From Melieria omissa (lineage: Eukaryota; Arthropoda; Insecta; Diptera; Ulidiidae): DNA of 64,000 bases. The notes beneath the pieces were generated by a model. That model was given only the letters and a program-made list of their open reading frames with translations, had not been told where the DNA came from and searched no databases. The stretch covers positions 96,978,540 through 97,042,539 of the forward strand of contig OZ020269.1 in the NCBI GenBank assembly GCA_963971225.1, written 5' to 3'. The translations under genes were made by a program, and so were the position numbers. Positions 55,787 to 64,000 of the stretch are shown here, piece by piece. How positions within the stretch are numbered: the stretch's first letter is position 1; each line of letters starts with the position of its first letter.

Positions 55787-56246
55787 CCCATATCAGCCCA
55801 ATGTTCGATAAATCGAACAGTAAATTTTAGCATTTTCCATGAATTTTTTGGGCTCTTTTTTAAACTTTAAACGCGAAAGTTTGCGTATGATTTGTAATAT
55901 GGCATAATATGAGTTAATATGGGAAATTTTGTATAAAATGTGATAAATATATTCATTTCTCACACCTCTTCCCGAACAAAAAGTAATTTTCGACACAATT
56001 TCAAAAAACAATAATATTTAAAAAAGTAACTATGCAGTCTTGTTAAAAATTGATCAAACTCTTGCCAACATATTTACACTTTTTTATATTTATAGTTAGG
56101 TGTTCGATTAATCAAACACCAAATATCTCGAAAACCAAAAATCGTAAAACTTTTTGGACCCCAAATTTGAATTGCGCGACCTTATTTAACCTCAAAAAAA
56201 CTGTTTCATTCAAATATTGACTAAAAAATCGTTGGGCTTATATGGG
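55787..56246. mobile_element. piggyBac-like MITE (460 bp) with TTAA ends
   Basis: TTAA lies at 55783-55786 and 56247-56250. The terminal repeats are CCCATATCAGCCCAA and (inverted right) CCCATATAAGCCCAA. TTCGATAAATCGAA and TTCGATTAATCAAA palindromes sit inside. No transposase is present. Confidence 0.85.
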
Positions 56247-56471
56247 TTAATAGTGAAATTATTGAAGTGAACCTGGTAGAATGACGGCCTCTTATTTACA
56301 TGAAAAAAAGATAAATTTGAGCATTTTAAAAGCAATTAACCCTGAATAACAGACAATAGTTTCAAACTTGTTGGGGTTTCAAATAAAATTTAAAATTCTT
56401 GGAAATTGTTGCTGTATTTCCAGCAGCACATCTAACATAAAAATGTTTGTAGTGTCCAGCGTAGTAACGAA

Positions 56472-56645
56472 CAGTGTTACCAGGTTAGGGGTTTCCTCCC
56501 ATAGATTTATTTGCATGTACCAAATAAAATGAGCTATTTTCATGAAATTTTATTTTATTTTTATTAATTTAGGGGGACTTTTAGTCGTTAAGGGGAATGG
56601 GACTTCATTTAAGGGGGATTTCTTGAAATCCATCTGGCAACCGTG
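56472..56645. mobile_element. hAT-like MITE (174 bp), perfect 8-bp TSD
   Basis: GTAACGAA lies at 56464-56471 and 56646-56653. The ends are CAGTGTTACCAGG and (inverted right) CACGGTTGCCAGATG, the same family as 49088 and 51613. Confidence 0.85.
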
Positions 56646-56791
56646 GTAACGAATCACCAAAAAAATGATCGAGAGTGTGGGTTGCACTTCAGAGAGCGAT
56701 TTGAGAGGTGTTGGGTTAATGGAATAGAGAAACTCTTTGACAAAATATGTGTCATGGTTTTATTCGATTTATGAAGAAATATGAAGCAGTG

Positions 56792-56924
56792 CAGTGGCAC
56801 ACACAGGATTTCATTTTGGGAGTTTGCGTACAACTTTTGAGCTGAATACTATTCGAAATCATATCCAGCCGTTTTTGTGTTTGGGGGTTTGAACCCCCCA
56901 AAGTCCAACCTGTGTGCGCCAAAA
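56792..56924. mobile_element. hAT-like MITE (133 bp), CAGTGGC family
   Basis: The left end is CAGTGGCACACACAGG. The right end CCTGTGTGCGCC has lost its final CACTG match. The flanking 8-mers AAGCAGTG and AAGCCGTC agree at six positions. GGGGGTTTGAACCCCCC is a perfect inner palindrome at 56883-56899. Confidence 0.65.
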
Positions 56925-57030
56925 AAGCCGTCTACTGTGCGTTCAATTAAATTACGATTGATAAACTGGCTATCGCACTACTCTCAGCATATCCAAATCA
57001 ACTAAGTTTAGGTTCAAAATGACCTTGGCC

Positions 57031-57551
57031 TTGAAATATTTTTCCATTAACACTAGAAAGACCGCAAATTTTCCATACCTGCAAAGACTACATATCATAA
57101 CCGCTGATATCTCGAAAAGTAAGCATCAGATTTGGTTCATTTTTCGCAAAATAAATTTTAAAGCAATGTAAAATTTTTCAGAAAACCCTTTTTGGAAAAC
57201 CCTTGAAGAAGAAAGTAGCCAGCCTCCCTTCTTCACTGACCTTAATTACATCGATTTAGTAAAAGTTAAAAACTCATTGAGATTCATTACCTTGAAATAT
57301 TTTTCCATTAACTGTAGAAAGACCGCAAGTTTTCCATACCTGCAAAGACTACATACCATATTCGCTGATATCTCGAAAAGTACACATCAGATTTGGTTAA
57401 TTTTTTGCAAAATAACTTTTAAAACAGTATACAATTTTTCAGAAAACCTTTTTTGGAAACCCCTTGAAGAAGAAAGTAGCCAGCCCTCCCTTCTTCACTG
57501 ACCTTAATGACATCGATTTAGTCAAAGTTAAATACTCATTGAGGTTCATTT
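57031..57551. repeat. Two tandem 261-bp units
   Basis: Copies 57031-57291 and 57292-57551 both start TTGAAATATTTTTCCATTAA and share AAGACTACATA, CGCTGATATCTCGAAAAGTA and GAAGAAGAAAGTAGCCAGCC to TGAGRTTCATT. They are only slightly diverged. Confidence 0.9.
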
Positions 57552-57559
57552 GGTAATCA

Positions 57560-60315
57560 GATTGTAAACAAGTACATCCCTCCTTTGTTTGGTCCTCAGT
57601 TAGTTTCCCAACTGCGACTTTTGCTGGGACTTTTCAATTACTTTACCCTATGTCCTCCCTATTATTACTCCAACTACCTGTAGCCCATAGATTATGTGCG
57701 CATAATATTTCGGTATCAGGTTTAAACTGTTGAACATTGAATTGAACCCCTTTTGCGCATTGAAACCCTACAAGTGGTGCGAGAATCGTTCCCCCTCTTT
57801 TCGGCTGCATTCTCATCACACTTTCTGAGCAAATTTTGAGCCTTAACCGTTGTTGTCGATTCAATTCAGTCACAAAGGACATGTGTGACCTGCTGCAAAA
57901 CGAATTACGCACTTCCCGTAGCGGCGCAAAGATTGCGTTGGGGTGGCAAGGAGTGCTATCTGTTGCACGCGAAAGGATGGAAGGGAGCCAGTGTCGCCCT
58001 CACACAAAGACACAAAGCGACGCAAAATTCGTTGAAAGAATTCCACCGGTGGTGAAGCGCTGAAATTGGTTGCTGCTGCCAAATCGGAATCTGCTTGAAT
58101 ATAAATGATCGCTGAATTGGAATTTCCTGTGTTACAAGAGCGCAGCAGCAGGCTCACCTTGAGCCGAACCGGCAGCAAAAGCGACAGCACCACCATCACC
58201 AAACCCTACCTGACCGATACCTGCCGCTGCAGCTGTTGTGCGCATTGCACCTTTTTACCTGCTGTCCATTGTTGTTGTTGCTGCTGTTGATTGCTTTGTG
58301 CGCAAATGCCTGTTGGCGGCGGCGGCGAGACCCCTTCGCGTTTGCTTTTTTCCGTTTTTGGTGAAATTACACCATCACCACCACACTCCTACAATGCGAT
58401 CTTCCACCCCACATTGACAGGATTTCTTGAACCATTTTTTTCCCCGATTCCTATATTCCTCCTCCTCCTTTTGCTGTCGTTCGTTCCCTTTAAGTGTTTT
58501 GGGTCGGTTTGCGCTTACTTTGTTGTTTCCACTCTACGACGGACTGTTATTTATTTTTGGGAACGTTCATTATCAACATGTGAGCGTATACTTTCATACA
58601 ACAACAACAACACAATCCAATGGCAACGACAACGACAACCTCGGCACCGCTGGCACCAATCGCGGCGTACCCTCCGTGCCGGCGTCGTCACCACTTTTAT
58701 GCGCAATCCGCTGACGCCGTTCGCCGCCTCCGCCTCCGCGACAGCATGGGTCGCCGCCGCTGCCGCGCATTTGCGTCGGCGCAGTGAAAAACACGTTTTC
58801 GTCTCGAATGCCGTGCGTTCATTTTGGTTTCAATAGAGTGTCTCTCGGTCGGTTGGTCGGTCGGTCGACTGTCCGCTGGCGTTGGGCTGGGTTAGGTTGG
58901 GCTGGCTGACTGGTGTTGGCGGCCTTATAGAATTTGTATGTGTGGCGGGGATTTCTGTAAATTGCTAAACCGCATGGGTTGCTGCTGCTGCCGCCGTTGC
59001 GCTGTTAATGATGAGGACGTCGTCATCATGATCAACAGTTTTTTTTCTCTGCCGTCTTTGGTTTTTGTTATGGTGCCGGCGATGATGATCAGCGGCAACG
59101 GCCTCAACATGAAACCACCTTCACGCTGCTGCTGCTGCTGCGCACCCCCTCTTTCCATCGATTTAATTTTCAACAATTCAAAGCGATTTTTGTGTTGTTG
59201 TTATTTTCACTCTGTGCGTGTTTCTATGTATAAAATTGTTCAGGCGGTGGTGGTGGCTGACGTGTGTGTAGGTTGGTTAGTTGGTAGGTAGGTGGCTTCT
59301 CGGAATTGTTAAGCTGCGCGCAGAAATTAACTGAAAGAATCTTGCTCGCCGCATTACTGCCGGATGGATGACGAGCGCTTTGCCGCCTGCAGGGTATATG
59401 CGGCGTTGTGCGGCCCTGTCCGCCTACTGGCTGCAACGCAGTGCTGCTTGGGTTGGCTGCGCCGGTGGTGCTGACGTCCCCCATGCGCGTACGTGATCGT
59501 GCCCGGCACACGGCTGAGTAGACACGGCCAGCGCGCAGATAGACAGAGAGACAGACAAGCAGGCAGATAGAACAGATTGGCAGTTGGCTACACCCAACGA
59601 ATGATGTGTAGTGGCGCACAAGGTTAACCCTCATTCCATTTTATTTTGGCCGGTTTTGACGTGCTCTTTGCGTTTGTTGTTATTGCTGCGATTGTGATGA
59701 AATGAATTTCCTCTGAACAACAGTCATTCAGGTAGCCGCTCGTATCATAAAGTGGGCTGTAAAACGATTTAGAACCATTTGAATATTTAAGACGCATTTT
59801 ATGGCATTTCCAATGATTTACGCTGCCAATGCTTCAATAAAAAGTTTATAGTTTGGTGTTGTGTTGTTATGTTGCTTAAGAGATTCTATGACTTGCAAAT
59901 TTCTATTAAACTGTATACTAACAAATTGTAGTTATTTATCAAACGATCAGTGGAAGGCAAACTTTGGTGGCAAAGTTGGGTGGCAAACTTAGCGTAGTGA
60001 AGGTTTACTAGGCCAAATGGTGGTTTAAGTAGGAAAAAGTAAAAGTTGAAAGCTATAAAAATGTCATAAAGTTTTGATGAGTTTTATTGATTATATTATT
60101 TCAAGGCTGTGGGATGGAAATTAGTTATTTAACAGAGGATCCACTATGCTGTTTACTTTTAGTTTTATTTTACTGAGTATCCATGATAATGTTTAGTGTT
60201 AGTCAGGTAAAAGTCCAATTCAAAGTCCAAAGGTTAAAGTCCAATCGCAACATTAATTAAGATTAAGATTGATTAAAACAAATCTGTGGTAAAAAATGAT
60301 AAGCGTTAAAGTCTA
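57560..60315. other. Noncoding; trinucleotide-rich islands
   Basis: 58040-59640 is GC-rich with CTG/TGC/GCC runs, and GGTCGGTTGGTCGGTCGGTC at 58849-58864 is a (GGTC) microsatellite. Open frames lack domains. No exon can be supported. Confidence 0.4.
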
Positions 60316-60640
60316 CTTAGGTTAGGTTAGGCAGGAAAGGGTGTGTGTGGCAGGACCGCACTTCCACCCGGAGGCCATAATGTGAATCCCTTCTTATGGT
60401 TTTCTGGAGCTAACCAACAGACTCCAGGGGACCCAGAACAGACCCAGTTTGACCTCCAAATGAAGGAGAGCAGATTCGAGGTTACAACTGTCGCCGCGCA
60501 AGCCAGGTCTGTCAGGAATCTTGACCCCAAGGTGCGGAGTCGGCGTTCCTGTACACAAGTGTTGTATCGTTTCTACTTCTTCTTTATCTCCATAGCTACG
60601 GCAGACATCACCGGACGAGAGGCGCCATTTCGCCAAAGTC
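60316..60640 (-). mobile_element. R1-like non-LTR 3' end, 5'-truncated
   Basis: In minus orientation the tail (CCTAA)n lies at 60317-60333 and the 3' UTR matches 21970-22195. Minus frames give MAKWRLSSGDVCRSYGDKEE then VETIQHLC, the Cys-His region, with a deletion compared with the 21874 copy. Confidence 0.75.
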
Positions 60641-60685
60641 TACTTAAGACATCATTGAGTTAGATGTGCTAGCATGTTTCTTTAA

Positions 60686-60768
60686 CCCTTTCCGATATGA
60701 AAATAAACCCGTTCTATATGAATTGTATGGGCTGTAGTCCAATATATTGGACATTGTGACTGAAAGGG
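60686..60768. mobile_element. piggyBac-like mini-MITE (83 bp) with TTAA ends
   Basis: TTAA lies at 60682-60685 and 60769-60772. The ends are CCCTTTCCGATATG and (inverted right) CCCTTTCAGTCAC. GTCCAATATATTGGAC at 60737-60752 is a perfect palindrome. Confidence 0.75.
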
Positions 60769-61439
60769 TTAAAGCGTGCTGCTCAAAATAGTACTCTTAG
60801 ATTATTGCTTTTGACCGCAGAAGTTTTATTTATTTCAAAATCAATTTCAAATTTTAGGATCTTCCATTTTACATGGGTTTTACAACATATCCAGACTTAA
60901 AGCTAGGACGATCATAATTTCCATATTAAAAGGCTCAATTATTAGAGTTAGGGTTAGGTAAGAAAAACCTATCTGGATCTACAGGGAACCCAACAGATAG
61001 AAAAGGGCACTGGATTTCTAAAATGAAGGGAATCACAGTGGATTCAATTGGGGTCTCTGAGTGAAATTGTAAGTAAAGTGCATTCCCCACACCAGTGGCG
61101 TAACAGGAATTCATTGGGGGTTTGCGTACAACTTTTGAGCCGAATACCGTTTAAAACCCCAATAACCCCTTTGTGCCCCACACACCCCTTCTATAATCTA
61201 ACCTAACCTTGAGTAAAGGTACATTATGACTCATCTAGAATTTCTGAGAAAGGCTTACAACTGATCAATAGTAGGCTCCTCGTCTCCCTGAACACCCCTT
61301 GCTCTATTAATGCTTGTCAACGCCTTTAGATCTCAATCTATGAGGTCAATACCAAAAGACTGATTAAACACAAATAAAATAAATAAAGATTCAAGTGCCT
61401 TAAGTCTGGCTTCAAATTGTTGTACAGGGCTTTTTTTTT

Positions 61440-61660
61440 TATTCCTTGTTCACTCCTCACTGGAGCATAGGGCCTCAACAAGACTTTTCCATCGTGCACG
61501 ATTCTGGGCTGTTGTTTTTGTGCCGTCCCATGTGTTTTTTGTGCGACCGCGACTTCTACTCCCTTGCGGGTTCCAGTCCAGTGCCATTCTCGTGATGCTG
61601 TCGGGAGGTTTTCTTAGTGTATGACCTATCCATGATATCCATTTCCATTTTCTGCGCTTT
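61440..61660 (-). pseudogene. RTE-type non-LTR C-terminal remnant
   Basis: The minus strand reads RMALDWNPQGSRSRGRTKNT then WDGTKTTAQNRARWKSLVEA and LCSSEE. This matches the general C-terminal pattern WxPxGxRxRGRPxxxW...NRxxWRxxVxALC of RTE-like elements. It is truncated and without RT. Confidence 0.65.
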
Positions 61661-61913
61661 ATTTGCCTCAGGGCTTGGCGACTGTGAAATCAAGAACTCG
61701 GACAATGTGCCTCAAATATATTTAGGGCCCGTAATAACCCGTTACCGGGTTACGGCTTGCCGCAAAAGCTCTTTCCAGGCGCCTCTACCTTGCGCGAGCC
61801 TTCTTCAGCTTGTCACACGAAGAGAAGATAGGGCCTCCTCAACTTGGTCCTTCCACCGGAGGCAGGGCTTTTCTCTTCGCTGTTGACCTCCAACTATCAC
61901 ATCGAACCTTTTC

Positions 61914-62227
61914 TTCTTAACTGTCACGACAGCCCGATTACGAAACTAAGGCCTAGCTACCTGCAACCAACCGTGTTGTGCGTGCGAATGTTTTTACAAG
62001 GTTGGAAGGGACCTACAGTTTTATGCCGATTCCGAACGGCGAGTTGGGAGCTTTTTCATAGTCAGTTTTTACTATCAGAGGTTTGCCATTTCCTGCTGAG
62101 AGAACAGCTGCCGAAAGAAAAATTTTTGTTTGACTTTTTTTCGGTGTTAACGCAATGGAGTATTGAACTCGCGGAGTCTTGACTCGCGGCCCAACGCACT
62201 AGCCAGCTGAGCTACGGCGGCTGCCGT
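61914..62227 (-). mobile_element. SINE (minus), same family as 43521 and 44333
   Basis: The head on the minus strand is GCAGCCGCCGTAGCTCAGC at about 62224. The core (CCGTTCGGAATCGGC, then ATAAAACTGTAGGTCCC) lies at about 62041-62009, and the 3' end is GGGCTGTCGTGACAG. The 8-base repeats ACCTTTTC at 61906-61913 and 62228-62235 fit a target duplication. Confidence 0.8.
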
Positions 62228-62266
62228 ACCTTTTCACCGAAAGTTAATTCGTTGTGCTACATCCAT

Positions 62267-62324
62267 GTCAGAACACCATACGTCATTCTGACACAATCGG
62301 CATACTGACGTGTGGTGTTCTGAC
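62267..62324. repeat. 58-nt inverted repeat
   Basis: GTCAGAACACCATACGTCA (62267-62285) pairs with TGACGTGTGGTGTTCTGAC (62306-62324) with one mismatch, around a 20-base loop. Confidence 0.7.
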
Positions 62325-62504
62325 TCATTCAGGGATTAAAGGTATTGCAACTCAAAATCGGCTTTGCTCAAATCTAAATGCTTTACAACTTAATCGTGGC
62401 TTAGACTCTGTGCAGGTTTAGTGAATTAACACCTTAAATCACTTTGACACTTTCATTCGAATTGGTGTGATTGAGAGTGAATTTATATGTTCATGAAATA
62501 AGTA

Positions 62505-62815
62505 GGTCAGCTCACAATTTTATGATGATTTCGAACGGGAGGATGGTAGCTTTTCATCGATATAAATAATTACTGCTAGAGAAATGGGAAATAAGTAAGT
62601 AAATTGTAAGACAGTATATTCTCCCGCAGGCAATAGCTGCCAAAAGAAAAAAGTGCTTTCCTTTGTTATTAATTGAGTTAATTTTGAACCAGCGACCTTC
62701 TAACTTGTGGTCATTGAGTAAATTTTGAATCTTCGACTCCTTAATTTGTGGTCACTAAGTCAACTTCGAACAAACTTGTAGTCTGAAGTTCTAACCGCTC
62801 AGTCATGTGGACCAT
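62505..62815 (-). mobile_element. SINE (minus) with a different tRNA-like head
   Basis: The minus-strand head TCCACATGACTGAGCGGTTA then GAACTTCAGACTACAAG resembles a Ser/Leu-type tRNA 5' part. TTTGTTCGAAGTTGA is a B-box-like site. The core segment, inverted at 62515-62565 (TTTTATGATGATTTCGAACG then GATGGTAGCTTTT), matches the core of the 61914 SINE. A duplicated head portion (62690-62770) is visible. Confidence 0.6.
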
Positions 62816-64000
62816 GATTCTTTATCTTTTTCTTTCTGAATTGCTTTCAGTTGCAGACAAAACTATGAGTAGTTGCATTAAGCCTCCACAATTCTACTTA
62901 AAGGACTTCTTGGCTTCATACAATTTCTAACACTTTCAAATTTTCAATTTGAACAATTCTTAAATCTGTCCAGTTCAAGGCCAGTGCATCCCTAACGATT
63001 GACCATCGCTATGACCCAAAGCATTTACAAATGTAAAAATATTCAACTCGAGCATTTTGAACGCCAAAATTTCACATTCAACAACCACTTGTGCAAAGTG
63101 CGTGAAGCGATAAGGAAGCCTACTTGTACCATATTCTCGAATGTGCATGACTACGAAATACATAAATGCCTAAGCAGGGGTCAGCGCTGTATGGGCAGGG
63201 GGGAAGGAAACTGCGGAGGCAGAGAATGGAATGAAATCCACCCCTAAAGGAACGCAATTCGAACAGTATTTGGCACATGTGTTGCATTTGAAATGCCAAC
63301 GCACAAAAGCAACGCTACAAGGATGTGCTCTGTGTGTGTGTATGTATCCACAAGGATCTCGTGCAAGCTGGGCCGCTGTCAAGGGAGGATCACTTGCATG
63401 CTGTACAAAAGAAATATGTGGGTTTTGTAGGATGTTGTGCTGCCAGCAACTTGTGTGACCGGTGTGGCGTTCATGTTGCATGGTGGATGTTTTGGGCTGT
63501 GTTGAGTAGGGTCGGGTAGGGTAGGGTAGGTCGAGCGGAAGAGTGTTGTGTGCATTACTGTCTCTGTGTGTGTATGTGTGCAATGGTGCAGTTGCACCTG
63601 CTGTCACTGTCGCCACTGCTGCTGTTGTCGTTGCTGCTGCTGGGGCAGGTTTTTTTCCACTTTGCTCTTGTTTCGATTTCCAGTGAAATCGTGAAATACA
63701 TTTTTGTTTTCTCTTTTTTGTTTTTTTATGTGTTGTCCTCAGCGCAGATTTGCATTAATTTCGGTGCGCGCATGCGCCCTTGAATCAATGACTTTTCCGC
63801 CCACCTTCGACAGCCATCGCCAAGCACAACATAACAAAACTTAACAAAAAATCGAAACGAAATGTTGAGAGAGCAAAAAACAAAATTCCATTCCAATCAA
63901 AGCAGTTAAACTACTTTTCAATTTCAGCGCAACACCAAAACGTGCTCATATATCAAAGTAAAAAAAAGAAGTCATAATAAATGAAATGAAGAAGCAGCCA
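62816..64000. other. Noncoding to the window end
   Basis: No exon is recognised. (GGGTA)-like runs lie at 63509-63528 and CTG/TTG runs at 63596-63645. Small frames here have no domain. Confidence 0.4.

Overview
The window looks like a repeat-rich chromosome segment from a higher fly. A tephritid fruit fly is my best guess. The grounds are AT-rich DNA with GT-AG introns, a fly-type start context (AAAATGG), fly-type initiator motifs (TCAGTT), many non-LTR retrotransposon relics with an RNase H domain or jockey-type tails, piggyBac, hAT and Tc1/mariner relics, and tRNA-derived SINEs. The species assignment is inference. No bacterial or viral gene organisation is present.

Only one protein-coding gene can be read with confidence, on the + strand at 24.1-38.5 kb. 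A 1.39-kb coding exon (24100-25489) carries a signal peptide and a large extracellular domain that I do not recognise. It ends in phase 1. Downstream lie two homologous four-exon modules, A (31068-32436) and B (35838-38519), and each opens with a phase-1 acceptor. Internal phases match, two of the three internal exon lengths are identical (143 and 348 bp), and each module has its own stop and AATAAA. The simplest model is one gene with two alternative 3' ends: 853-aa and 854-aa secreted, probably membrane-tethered proteins. They share 463 residues and differ in a von Willebrand A-like domain with an atypical metal site, plus a Cys-rich tail.

Layout. 1-9.5 kb: transposon debris, including a 1.6-kb hAT-like element, a SINE with target duplication and a dead RNase H-type retrotransposon. 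10.2-11.4 kb: a pentanucleotide (AAAAT)n array. 13.4-16 kb and 21-23 kb: clusters of nested retrotransposon and Tc1/mariner relics. 19.3-20.2 kb: a possible promoter or 5' exon region for the gene. 24-38.5 kb: the gene, whose introns carry MITEs, tandem repeats and an (ATTAC)n array. 39-40.2 kb: a probable first exon of a second + strand gene, ending in a six-codon coding start before a GTGAGT donor. 40-64 kb: no further coding exon can be read. It looks like a long intron or intergenic region with GC-richer, trinucleotide-rich islands (possible alternative promoters, for example near 53.2 kb), a three-level transposon nest (43.3-46 kb) and many short MITEs with intact target-site duplications.

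The most notable observations are the duplicated mutually exclusive 3' modules, the SINE > piggyBac > SINE nest, a dense set of small DNA elements whose ends can be fixed to the base by their target duplications, and three SINE head types that share one core segment.
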